The position numbers and the translations under genes were made by a program. Positions 37,308-49,500 of a stretch of 64,000 nucleotides of DNA are shown one piece after another. Numbering within the stretch: position 1 is the stretch's first letter; every line of letters begins with the position of its first letter. The notes below the pieces were generated by a model. The model made no database searches, had not been told where the DNA came from, and saw nothing but the letters and a program-made list of their open reading frames with translations. The stretch comes from Parapristionchus giblindavisi (Eukaryota > Nematoda > Chromadorea > Rhabditida > Diplogasteridae). The stretch spans positions 571,001 to 635,000 of the forward strand of contig CALSFV010000245.1 of NCBI GenBank assembly GCA_943737045.1, written 5' to 3'.

Positions 37308-38252
37308 CTCTGGCTAAACTACCTGAACGATCAATAAGATCAATAGATTAAGAAGATGAAAGATGAAAGATGAATGATCAATAGTTCATCTAATGATATA
37401 CGAAGGAATATAACTAACAAGCATCTGTAAATAATGTAAAACACATTTTAAAAATCGACAATAACGAGCGTTTGTGGAAACCCAAAATGACTGGCAATAA
37501 TTGTGTGACAAGGGTTTTCGCGTTGAGACCAAGTCAGTTACAAATTTTATGAATACTCGAGTTGTTTAAAACGCGTCGGACTAGTTTCTCGAATTCTGGT
37601 AATTTCCTTTTTGGTTTACGTAATTTTCTTTTTCGTTTTGCTCGAGACGTAATACTTTTCATCCACCCCTTACCTCCACATATTATAATATACCGTGAAG
37701 TTCGTTTGCAACCAATATAATGGTGCATTACGATCTAAATAGTTTTGACTAACTTTGTAAAATTCGTTCCCCTTTTAATCCTACATTTATTTCTGGACAC
37801 GTTGATTTGCACTCACCAGTGATCATGGCTTAACATCTCATCTTCACTAATTATCTATCACTTCTTTCACAGTATTCTGGTCCAAGCCATTTTTCTTCCA
37901 AAGCAAGACAAAGGAGAGACCATTGTATTCGAGAGAGTTTGTATGTTGAGCGGTCGTTCTTGCTTTGAAAGTCATGAGAACGCTGTGCTTTAACTGTCCT
38001 ACTATACGTTCATTCCCGTCTGTTATTTCACAATATAGATGGAAGTTTGGAGAGCACACATTGCGAAAGGCTATGAGCTCTATAAATTTACAATTTACTC
38101 ACACTCATTCATTTCCCACTACCCTTTTAGATCTACTAATCTAAATACGGGTCTTATTCCAATTTATTATATAGCCGTTACGTTGAACATTATTTATTTG
38201 TTAATAATTGCATCGATATTCTTTATCTTGTCTCTTTACAGCAACTGCAATA
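37308..38252. promoter_or_regulatory. Divergent region between NDUFB9 and tubulin cofactor A
   Basis: Two outward-facing starts separated by about 950 bp. No gene is supported; open frames here are short. The right side ends with the acceptor CTCTTTACAG at 38232-38241, a likely trans-splice site for the cofactor A gene. Confidence 0.45.
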
Positions 38253-39286
38253 ATGCCCGAGACTGCTGAGGAGAAGAAGTTCCGTATCCAACAGGGTGTT
38301 GTCAAGCGTTTAATCAAAGAACACTCGTGCTACATCGAGGATGTAAGGCTTATGAATCATTCAAGCGAATAATTAGGCTATGTTAACCATAGCAACACTT
38401 CCTATATACGAACGGAAATGGTCTCATTTGGCAAGAGAATTGGAAACCACGTGATTCTATTGAAATACACGAGTATTAATCGAAATGGATATAGATCATG
38501 ATAAACATACAAATGCGTGAAATTGGATATTAGTGAATCAAAAGTAGTTATTAGTAGAGGAGAGATTCAATGTTTCGGGTATTAGGTTCTAAGCAGTGAA
38601 TCTCTACCCAATGCAGAGATCAACTGGTTGTAGTGCAAAAACAAACGAATACAGTCAGGTCAAATAGGTTATCGGTTTTCAAAAATGCGGTCAGGTTTTT
38701 CGATTTTTAATAAACAAGGCTTGGTTCTTCGTAACATACTTTTCAACCTATGAATACAGTGCAAATCAAGAACATACTGTATCTACCTAATATCGATCGT
38801 TCAGGCCAAGAAGGGCGAACAAGAGATCTCCGTCATGAAGAATACTCCCGATCACGACGAGTACATGCTCAAGAAGATGGGCGAGCGTGTCGAGGTATAT
38901 TGATTGATGATCATCCTACCGCAATCAGAGAATCCGCTCAGGAGTCCCGTGCCATGATCAGCGACGCTTGTCGTAGGCTGTGCGTCGCTTGTGAAGATCT
39001 CCGTCAAGCCATCGATGCTCTCGGAAGAGGTACTAATCGATAATCCCAAGTTCCTACCGTAACCGAACATTTTGTAGGTGATGATGACGAACAAGTTGCA
39101 GCTGCTAAGGCTCTGATTGAGACCAGCCGCGTACAGGTACTTCATAAATACTTACTTTCCCTTTAAGTGTCTTTACCGTATCCATTCCGTTTATTGATTT
39201 TTCATTTTATTGATTTGTTTATTGGTTTAAGAGTGCCGTGTCTATTCCAGGTATCAGCTGGTGAAGTCGCATCAAGAAGTCTCTAA
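38253..39286 (+). CDS. TBCA: Tubulin-binding cofactor A, 5 exons, 120 aa
   Basis: Exons: 38253-38342, 38805-38894, 38942-39029, 39078-39136, 39251-39286. It is a small helical chaperone that captures beta-tubulin in the folding pathway. IQQGVVKRLIKEHSCYIED matches the N-terminal TBCA signature (GVVKRLVKE..Y). KKMGERVEESRAMI and ACRRL align with the second and third helices. For exon 3 I chose the acceptor CCGCTCAG because it keeps frame and aligns without a gap; the nearer CAATCAG would shift frame. Length is close to the human 108 aa. The start lies 11 nt after an acceptor (trans-splicing likely). Confidence 0.9.
38656..38752 (+). mobile_element. CATAGGTCGAA MITE, internally deleted (97 bp)
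   Basis: Starts CAGGTCAAATAGGTTATCGG and ends TTTTCAACCTATG. Flanked by identical AATACAGT 8-mers (38648-38655 and 38753-38760). It retains one module only. It lies in intron 1 of TBCA. Confidence 0.82.
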
Positions 39287-40009
39287 TCGACAACGATCTT
39301 TCGTAAATGTCGTACCGTCCAATGCACTCACTACACCACCACCTTTTCCTATCCCCTAGTCTTCACTTTCGCTACCGTGGTCACTATTTCCTACCAGTTG
39401 TGCACTTTTCTTTTACTTTCTAAGCTAATAATAATTCATAATTTTAATTAATGCTTAAGGTGAAGTCATGATTCAGTTTTCAGCTGAACGCTAACTGATC
39501 GAGCCGTATCTTTCACGTTATCTCCGCCTACTTTTTTTGTATAATTCCATTAAGATCTCTATGTTCTTCGAGTAGTACTTTGCACTTTATAATATATGCT
39601 TGTGATAAACGTGGTTGTATTTTAATGGTCTGAGAGTCTTCTCGAGAAGGAGTCTTGCCCATCTGTCGTATAGGATGGCATTATGTATGAATGAACACAA
39701 GAACAAGGGGTTGAACATCGTTGATGAATACATGATGTGCAGTGGGAAAATGTTGATGTGATGCGTTTACGGTAGCATACGGTATACAGTTCAACACCAG
39801 CGATGTCTCGATCGATTACGGTAGCATGTGGAATACGGTATAAAGCCTGCGATAGGGAATTTCTGATCAATACATCAACAAATTCATATACTCAACAGTT
39901 AGGAAAGTCTTCAAAATATTTATCACAGGGTAATTCAATTCAAATAAAAATTGCATATCACAACATTGAAACCTAAAACCTCGTATGAACGCTAATAATC
40001 AATCAATAA
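39287..40009. other. Convergent intergenic region between TBCA and the FKBP15-like gene
   Basis: 3' flanks of two converging genes. It contains several TACGGTA motifs (39770-39840). No gene seen. Confidence 0.5.
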
Positions 40010-42973
40010 TCACTCGCTTTCAGCAGTTTTCGATCGTAATTCTGCCAGTATTTCTTCTTGTCGTTGCTCTAACCGCGTTTGCTGCAAAGACAAGGATAAT
40101 TAACTGAGACATTCCAAAATATTCTCTATTCTTGGTTATTATCTCTTCGATTTCATATCATAAATCCTACAAATACTACATCGTAAATTATTTTTTCTTT
40201 GTGATGATTTTTGATCTCATGCTATAGTAACTCTAATCTTACATTGTTCCTACTATCAAATGGTGTGACTACAGTATGCTAACTATAATCCGGACCTGTT
40301 CCCGGATGGGTGCCAGAGCCTCCGTCAACATCCTCGAGAATGCAGCCTCTAGTCGAATCTGCAGTCGGTCCATCTCCACTCCGACCACCTTGTGGAAGTC
40401 TTCATACGATGGAGCAGATACGGTAGGCACACTGGATACGGTATCCCGATTGGATACTGTATCTGGTACCGTACTCAGGGATACGGTAGGCACACTGGAT
40501 ACGGTATCTCGATTGGATACTGTAGGCACACCTGGTACAGTATCTCGATTGGATACTGTATCTGGTTCCGTACTCAGGGATACGGTAGGCATACAGAGTG
40601 CTGTTTCTGATGGGAATGTGGTAATTTGAGTCTCATTGTCAGAAATGGCTGCAGGCGGTATGTGTGCCTCTTCGCCGGTTGTTACGGTAGCCGTTGGCTG
40701 GAGTACGGTAGAATTCTCGGCGAGACCGAACATAGGCGTGCCAAGACGGGCCATTCTCTTTAGCAGCGCATCATGCTTCGATTCTTCCACAGCTGGGACA
40801 GGCTCGGGAGTCGAGCTGTGCTCTGAAATAAATTAAAATAAATAAGTATTTAGAATAAAAGAATCGTAGAACTTTCTTCTTCAATCTTCAACGAAAAAGA
40901 GACAAAAAGATACATGGGCGGGGAACCTGGAGCTCGATTCTACAGGGGGCATTCGAACGAAAAATGGTTAATTTTACAGGGGGCTTTCACCCTTTTTTTT
41001 ATCAAAAATTTCACCAAAACGTAATTTTTTACAGCGGGCATTCCACAAATTTTCGTAAAGCCTTAATTTTACAGGGGGCACCCCCATGTCGGCGCCCATG
41101 TATGGACAAAAACAGTGTATGCAATGATGAAATGTTGATACGAGTTCATTTAAATCTGGGACTCGTCATATATTAAGTATGACAAACCTCTCATCTGATA
41201 AACGTGACATCACAAGCGTATTCGGAGCCGTTTGTCAATAATCTTCTGTGCTAGTGACGTCACGTTTACCAACAAACGGTTTGTCAAACTTCATGTACAC
41301 TGCACATAAAGTCTCTCTAAACAAACCTGTAGTGATATCGCCCGATTGTTCTGATTCAGCTTTATCGATTTCCTGTACAGTATCTTGAGCGACCGTAGTC
41401 GCGACTTCGTCTACCGTATCTTTCGAGCGCACCTTGCGTACGGTAATAACTGCAGCAGTCCCGGATGGAAGATAAACCATGCGGACTCCTCCCTGACTTC
41501 AGATTACTGTAGCGTACAATCAATCAATAGAGTGATCTACAGTATACCTTTCTCATTCCAGTAAGGAATCGTTCGTATTCGTGTTTGTGCTTCTTCGAAG
41601 ATAATCTCAGCTTGATGTCTTTCTCGTCCGAGATCTGTAGTCGACAATTAATAAAACAAATAAATATCTGATCTTTATCTAACTAATCATACTAAAATCT
41701 TCTTCCTCCTTCCCATTATTTCAGTTTCTGCACATTCACAGAAAATTCCCTAGCTAAGGACCCCATGGGAATTATTCCCTTAAATATAAGGGAATAATTC
41801 CCATGGGGTCCTTAGCTAGAGAATTTTCTGTGAGTGCATGGTATCTGCTTTTCTGTTAAGCCAACCATACTCAGTTACGTATCGACTAGTGTACAGAATC
41901 AATCAATAATGCATCTACAGTACCTGCAACAGTCCCTGATCCTCCTTATAATGAGATAGATTAATCAACAGCGAGTTCCCCTCCGTGATCAATGGAGCAT
42001 CAGCGATACCCAAATCAAGATCCAAGATCAGATTATCGCGTTGAGACCGAATTAGCATCTGAAAACAAGAAGGTTACGGTAGTCTCCGAATTATCTATTA
42101 GCTCTGTAATCATGCAGGTTACGGTATTCTTCTAGCAACGGACGATTGGATTACGGTATCTTCACATGATACTGTATGGAAGTAAAATCTCACCCATGCA
42201 AGCGCCCGTTTGAGTTGATCATCGTCATCAAAATGAATACTCCATCTCTTGTCTGCCATATCCTTGAAGTAGACATAGGGATGGATGAGTGAGAATGATG
42301 ATGTCGGAGAAAAGATGAGTTGGGTGATGGCTTGTTTCGTCGGAGTGTACAGTAGAAGGGTTGACTGAAACGTTTCATACGATAGAAACTACAATTCGAA
42401 ATATTACTGTCGAATTTAGAAGATTCAAATTAAGTTTATACTATTAATAGATGTGCAAACATAGATTTGCATGCACATTACAAACTGAAGGTAGATAATA
42501 GTGTAAATGAAAGAAATACTGTACTTTATGGTGTTTCGGCCACTACGTCTAAAGTTCAAAGATCAATATGATGCATACCGTATTATCTTTAGAGATGATA
42601 GCGAGGCCTCCACGACCGACAGAGACGTATTCATTCGAGGCATTGGGAGCGAAGATATGAACCACCGAGGAGAAGATCGTTTGAGCTGTATTTGAAGGTT
42701 TAGGTGGCTGAAACAGAAGTAAAGAATCATCAAACTGAAAACCGATAAAGTTAAGCGTCACTAACGTACGGAATCTATTGTCGTAGAAGAAATCGGTTTG
42801 GGAACATCGTCAGAGAAGAGCGAAGATAGCTTGCTTCAATATCATCGGAGAAATGAAAAGAAATGGATGAAAATAAAGAATTAAAACCTTTTAGAGGTTG
42901 TTGATCGTTCAAAAATGTCCTCGGAAGGCGCGTCTCTAGTAAAATCGGATAGATCATCGTCAAAGGAGATCAT
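40010..42973 (-). CDS. FKBP15-like protein (WH1-like + FKBP domain), 9 exons, 478 aa
   Basis: Minus-strand exons: 42973-42888, 42833-42770, 42707-42579, 42364-42194, 42058-41924, 41634-41548, 41492-41327, 40822-40296, 40081-40010; 1437 nt, in frame. Vertebrate FKBP15 (WAFL) acts in early-endosome transport with WASH and actin. The N-terminus is acidic (MISFDDDLSDF). Residues ~60-190 form the WH1-like part, including VYFKDMADKRWSIHFDDDDQ. Residues ~190-280 correspond to the FKBP part: ITEGNSLLINLSHY, FLTGMRKGGVRMVYLPSGTA. A Ser/Thr/Val-rich repeat region follows (DTVSNRDTV units), then a short helical end. The long C-terminal coiled coil of the vertebrate protein is absent. Exon 8 contains a recent-looking DNA repeat. 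Family call is good; orthology is moderate. Confidence 0.8.
40425..40595 (-). repeat. Coding tandem repeat built from TACGGTA units
   Basis: In exon 8 of the FKBP15-like gene, units such as GATACGGTAGGCACACTGG and ATACGGTATC(T/C)CGATTGG alternate three to four times. They encode repeats of PTVS and DTVSNRDTV. The DNA similarity between units is very high, suggesting recent expansion. Confidence 0.8.
40909..41104. mobile_element. CATANGTGGGC MITE with TTTTACAGGGGGC modules
   Basis: The left terminus GATACATGGGCG and right terminus CGCCCATGTATG are inverted, flanked by identical GACAAAAA 8-mers (40901-40908 and 41105-41112). The interior is four ~45-bp modules beginning TTTTACAGGGGGC. It lies in intron 7 of the FKBP15-like gene. 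Confidence 0.85.
41181..41285. mobile_element. GACAAACCG-type palindromic MITE
   Basis: Ends GACAAACC and GGTTTGTC, with inner AAACGTGACATC and GACGTCACGTTT. Same family as 22860-22961. It lies in intron 7 of the FKBP15-like gene, downstream of the previous element. Confidence 0.65.
41730..41837. repeat. Near-perfect 108-bp palindrome
   Basis: The arms 41730-~41782 and ~41785-41837 are almost exactly complementary, with essentially no spacer (centre TTAAATATAA). The arms include CACAGAAAATTC, TAGCTAAGGACCCCATGGG and AATTATTCCC. It lies in intron 5 of the FKBP15-like gene. Confidence 0.9.
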
Positions 42974-43585
42974 CTATGAATAATGTAGTTTATTTTATGC
43001 ACAGAGAAGGACAAGAAATATTGAAAAGGAATGAGAATAAATCATGATTCATCTAGTAATTACAGTCTACGATAATATTCAACGTGTAAACTCATTTTTA
43101 TGGTATACTGTAATGAATATGCTCCAACTCCTTCTCAAAGTTCTTTTCACCGGCTGTGCACTATTTTGATTTTACGGTTCCTTTTAATTACGCTCTTGTT
43201 GGGAAGCTTGTTTCTGGATTACGAGAACATTTCCTGTTTATATCTTCGTAATATTCGGTTCTCCAAGATTCCATGCTCCAATTTAACATTGCGCCTCTCC
43301 TCACTGTCTTCCACTATGACGAGTAACTCTAAAAAATGCTATTGATCCATTTTTCGTTGTCACAATGTTCGGTTAACCGGTTGTTCCACGAAAACATTGG
43401 CATGCGTTGTAAACAACTCACTTATCCCCTTTTATTCGTAAGCAACTCCATGTTCATCTCTGATCCGCGATTTGTGCTCACTCAACTAGCCTACGCGATC
43501 TCCACATGTGTATTAGAGAGCTCGTTTTCCATGACTAATTCGATATCGAATCCACTGCTACTAATCCAGTGTGTATAGGGTGGGG
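42974..43585. promoter_or_regulatory. Divergent region between the FKBP15-like gene and KLHL20
   Basis: About 610 bp between outward-facing starts. The open frames at 43100-43578 have no splice context or homology. Likely a promoter region; no element is recognised. Confidence 0.4.
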
Positions 43586-46500
43586 ATGATGATGGATGAG
43601 GATGAGCCCTCAACATCGGGGATGATCTCATTGGGTGGTCCGCCTGCGGTTGCCTCCGATGCTACGCTCACTGGACCACATCAATATAAGGTTAGACATC
43701 TTTATTCTTTTTAATTAAAAAAAAAGATAAATCGTCATATATCGAATAGCTAGGTTATCGGTTTTCAAAATCCGGTCAGGTTTTTCGATTGTTGGCAAAT
43801 TTGGCTCAAAATCCGGTCAGGTTTTTCGATTTTTGTGAAATTATTGATCAAAATCCGGTCAGGTTTTTCGATTTTTTTGTGAAATTTTGGATCAAAATCC
43901 GGTCAGGCTTGGTACTTTGTAACATACTTTTCGACCTATGTAAATCGTGCTTTTGTTTCTAACAATAGGAGAGTGATATAGTGAGTGCTATTGTAAGTGA
44001 TATCGAATTCGGCAGTTGATATGCAATTGATATTATTCTACTGAAGATGGGCAACCACATTGAGCAGAAATTCACTGTCTAGAACCTATGGTCAGAACAG
44101 TGTTCCTCTAAATTGTATTGAGTGCATTTGTATGATTTGCAAAAGTTACAATTTGTTCTTTCAATTTGATTTATTTGTTTTAGAGTGCCCGCCACGGCTG
44201 TGAGATGCTACAATCGTTGAATCTACTCAGAAGCGATCAAGTGCTATGTGGTGAGCATCATTAATTCTTCTGAAAGCGCATATCAGCAATTATAATACCG
44301 CCAGAGTAAATTGTTGGAAGAAGATCCGATGGCAATACGCTTGCCTGTATTAGAGCGACGCCGAAACATGGATCCAGCGGAATAAATTATTATATTTCCA
44401 TTATCAATCTTTTTGTAGGATTTTAATTAATTAAACAACTAAACAATAATATTTGAACTATATAACTGAACTGTGCGACAAATAAAATAATTTAAATTTA
44501 ATTAAAATAAAAATTAATAAAAAAATAAATATTTAAAGATGTGATTCTATCGAATGCGGGTACTCGTCTCCATTGTCATCGCGTAGTCCTCGCTGCTTGC
44601 TCCAACTACTTCAAGGCCATGTTCTCATGTAATCTCAGAGAATCCACCATTGGTACGGTTTTGGCTTACATACCATAGGTTATATTATAATAAGATTAAT
44701 TATTTATCCTGTAATGATACGCGGGCAAGGTTTGTCGCTGGAAATTAAAATTTATTCCATCAATTCATACATGAAATGAACGGGGGTGGAAGCGGTTTGC
44801 GAGCTATTGATGCTTGCTACTTGGGTTTTGAAACATGTGGTTTAGATAAAAAATTATAATTTGAATATGGATTGGTCACTAATCTTTAGTATTTTTGAAC
44901 AAATACTATAAAATAAATAGCGTATTAGGTGTGTTGAGGCAATACTAAACATCAATACCCTAATTCACTGTAATGATTAGTGGGAAACGAAACATGGATC
45001 CACGGGGATGGGAGATTCGATTGAATCGTACGGTGTTACTGCCAATTGTGCTGTTCTCATTTACGAACCACACTGTCGTTGATATCAATAAGATATTAAT
45101 AATAATATAATAATATGTTGTCGGTTTACAAGAAAGGTGTACGATACATTAAATTTGAATAGATAATTAATAATATTAATATGTTTCTTCTCCAGAAGAG
45201 ATCGACATGCCTGGTATGGATCTGCGAACGCTCGAGGTTCTTGTCAACTTTTGCTACACGGGAGAGCTCAAGGTACTGTATCTTACAGTTTTTCTCCTTT
45301 TAAGGATTGGGACAGTGCCCATATTCATGGTATTTGTTATTTTTGCAGTAATTCAATATTTTTTTGTTCCCTAACAATGAAATATCTTAAATAATTGTAG
45401 GTGTCTGATGTCAATGTACAATCTCTACTGCCGGCGGCTTGTCTACTTCAAATGACAGAAGTCCAGGTTACGTCTTTTGTTTTTTTACGATACAATACTT
45501 TATCAAGCATAGAACCATTGGAAATGAAACGGTTGCCACTACACGACTGAATACTCTTGTTATGCAATTTTGATCGCTTACGATTCACACAGTGTGGTTA
45601 AAAAGTAGTGTACTGATCTTTGATCTCTGCCACTTCATCTACAGTAATCCTTGATCTCTGATCTCTAACATCCCTCATATCGTTCTCTTTAAGGACGTAT
45701 GTTGTGACTTTCTTCGTCGTCAATTGGACGCCTCCAACTGTCTGGGCATTCGAGCGTTCGCCGATACTCATGCGTGCAGAGAACTTGTGAGAAGCGCCGA
45801 TAAATACACGCAGCAGAACTTTCAGGTACAATTTTTTGGGTTTAATTATTTATGTAATGTTTATTTTATTTATTATTTAGTTTTAGTTAACGTAACCTAA
45901 CTAAACGAGAAAGTGGCGCAAGATCGCGGAATAATTCAGAAAATTTATTTTTTTGATTTTGAATAATTCGTGCTATGAGTATTCTATGAGTATGAGTAGA
46001 GATGAATATCCAAGCACTACATTGCTCTTGACAATTCATCAGCGATCGAATCTTTCTCATATGTTGCCACATCTTTTTGATTTATAGTGAACAAATAGTT
46101 AAATAAATATAAATGAATAAATTTCGTTTTATAGGATGTAATGAACTCGGAAGAGTTCCTTCAATTGCCCCTTCATCAACTTCTCGAGTTGATATCCAGT
46201 GAGGAATTGCATGTGGAATCGGAGGAAATTGTGAGTCGATCGATATTTTGGTTTAATTAGCAATCAACAATCAATAGATCATTTATCAATCAGTAGTGGC
46301 TATTCTGCAATGATTATTGATTCAATGGGTGATGATCGTGGGAGATGATTTTATTGATTCAAAAAATTAGAGTAGTGTAAGTTTACACTCTGTGATAAAA
46401 CTTTCGTTGGTCTTTGATTTTTTTAAATTTATTAAAATAATAGTAAACTTGTAAGGTGTTCACGGCAGCGATTCAATGGGTGCGACATGATATGCAGAGG

Positions 46501-49500
46501 AGAAAGCAACACACTTATCTGGTCAGTTATTTTAATAATAATAATAATAATAATGATAATAATAATAATAATAATAATTTTTATTATTATTATTATTATT
46601 ATTATTAGCACAATAGAGTTGCTGAAAGTTATACCGAATAAATTCGTAAGATTCGGAACATTTCCTTATTGAAAGTGCTACTCATATTGGAGATATTGTG
46701 GTTTTTAAGAACCTGTAAGATTGACGTTTCATACACCTTTCATTAAATCTGTTTTCGTTGATACGTTTGATTGATCTTCTATTGTCCGAAATATTCTAAC
46801 CCAAACTATATTTATATTTCGATCCATGCATAGTTAATTAACGACGAAATCTTTAGATCAATCTACCAATCTATAAATCTATTAATTAATAAATCTATCA
46901 ATCAATATTCTCGCCCTTCCAGATTCTCGGACACGTTCGTTTGCCCCTTTGTCCAGCCAAATTCATCGTATCTACCGTATCCGATGACCCGCTCGTTCGT
47001 CAGGATCCCCGATGCCGAGACCTCGTCGACGAAGCCAAGAACTACCTACTGCTGCCACTGGAGCGCAGCAAGATGCAGGTGCGGTACGGTAGTCACACAC
47101 CCAGAACCTATCGTCAACTGACTTTATTCATGCATAGATTGGCGATTTGGTACCGGTAATACAAATGAAGGGCATACAATGAAAGGATGGGGGCAAAAAT
47201 AACCAGTATCGGTGAGAGTTACGGTAGTTTTGAGGTTTCATGAAGTGTGCCATAGGTCACGCAAATAATCCATGTAGTCCTTCACCCATCGCATCATGGC
47301 AGCTTCAGTGATCAACATGATCTCTTCCCGCTCGGATATGTCCATGCGCTTCTGGTCTACCCGATCAGTTCGGTACCGCTTACGATTCTGAGTTTGAACC
47401 CGGAATCTGGTTCGGTTCAGTTGGTCGGATTTCTCGGTTTTGGTTACGTTCCCAATATCCTTGCATCCGTCGATGCCGTAGTCAGAGACGTGATGACCGA
47501 AGTAGTTGAGATGGTCGTCCACGTTGTAGAAATAGTGAGAGTTGCTGAAATGAACGTGGTGTATCGGACAAGTCGACGTTTCACAAACGTCACCAACACC
47601 AACCTGCACTTAGCGTCCTCGTCCAATGGTTCACCGTCACAAACCTGGTAGAGGTCGTGCTCGCCCATTTCACCCGGGAACCACACCTGGATTCAAATAG
47701 GTTTTCATTCATACGGTACTACATTTTTGTCTTGAAATGATGTGTTTTTTTATGATAAATTACATATTGTTCTTATGAGTATAGTTGTAAGATGATCACC
47801 TCTGTTCCGTGATGGTAGGGACTGTGATTGAGAAAGTCGGAACATGTCCTGAGTCCGACGCAATAGGGAACGTGCGCAACCTACAATATGCAAGTTTCAT
47901 GTTTAGGTTTTCGGTGAGAAGAGTTGTACTAATGTGGTCTTGCTTTCTCAAAGTACCTTATTGCAAAAACCGAGCATGGAAGAGAATGCGATGTTTTCGT
48001 ACAGTCTACAGTATACTACAGTCTACAGTATACTACAGTCTACAGTATACAGTATACTATAGTCTACAGTATACTACAGTCTACAGTATGCTAGACTGTA
48101 TGTCCTCGCTTGTCACTCGCCAGGTCATATTTATGCACGAGTCTCCAACTGTTCCGAACGAGTCGGTCAACAGACTGAGCGTACTCGTGATTGCCCACTC
48201 GAGGTTGGCCGAACGTCACCAGGTACACTTTGGAGGCTGAAATGGTGCGTGGCATCTTATCATAGCATTCCAAGAATCACTAAACGACGTGATGTTTGTT
48301 TCATAAGTGATGTAAACTCTGTTTAGAAATGCCCTATGACGTCGGTTTGCTAATTTCACGAAAAGATTCTTTGTTCTCTGTGAAAGATTCTGTCAATGCG
48401 AGGGAAATTCAAGGTGGATAGTTCGATGTAAAAAAGTCTGTAACATACCTTCATCAGTAGAGGTTCCATTAGCGTAGAGAGCAGCGGCGAGGGAGGCCAG
48501 TGCTCCGCCCAATGAATGACCAGTGAAGAGAATGTCCTTGTCAGGATACGTCTGAAATGAGGAACAAGATGATACGGTCGGTCAATGGTTTTCTCGGATG
48601 TACGGTGTACTAGTTTGAGCGAAGACTGAAAAGAGTATATTTTTGCATGATTATATGATGCTGTTTGATATTATCGTCATTATTGGTCGTAAAGTAAATA
48701 TTACTTTAAATATTACGAAGTCTGCTTGAATTTTGTGAGTTTTTTTAAAAACTGGCAGCATTTTAATAATCCGTAACGTAGATATTCGACCTATGATCGT
48801 AATAGACTGTTGTAGATGAACTCACATCTCGCAGTTTGTTCAACTTGTCCGATAAGGGCTTCATGATCGATAGTAGAGCAATGTAGAAGTATCGTTGAAC
48901 CGAACCGATACCGGGCACCTTTAAGCAATCCCTTAAGTCTTAGTGTCTAAGTACAATTAAGTTGTTAAGTCATAAGTACGATAAAATCACATTATATTGA
49001 CCACTTACTTGATGCTTGGGTGAGGTGATGGACTCGATGAGTTCAGTGATGAGCTGTGTTCGCGAGCTCGTGCCCTGGAAGTGGTTAGATAGTTGATCTT
49101 TGATCCTTTGATTGTCTTACTTGGAATGCCACGACTATGTGCTCGGGCGCATTTACGACGATTGCCCAACACTGAAAAAATACCGTATATTCAATGTCAT
49201 AGTATGTTGATTTTTGTGCATGTTATCGATAGAAAATACGGTGATTTTCGGATATAGTAGCGGTGTATGAACACTTTAAATATTTGAATCAGTTCCACTA
49301 TCATTGAACAAGGAATTCTTTATATAACTACTTTTAAAGATTTTTGAAAATATTTTTTTTAATTAAAAAAATCAAAAAAAAAACCAAAAGGCGGTTAAAA
49401 AAAACTGACGTCATTGTTGTTCCAAAGTGCATTGGCCCTAGTGCAAAACAATGAGTACCTTATCTCTGACTGCATCACATGGTACATTGACCTGAACGAC

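Noticed and set aside
40276..40629. Plus-strand frames in the FKBP15-like repeat exon
   Set aside because: Antisense translations of the TACGGTA repeat; the minus frame continues across splice junctions with homology.
47394..47651. Plus-strand frame opposite lipase exons
   Set aside because: Antisense shadow; the minus strand encodes the lipase C-terminus with the DDHLNYF motif.
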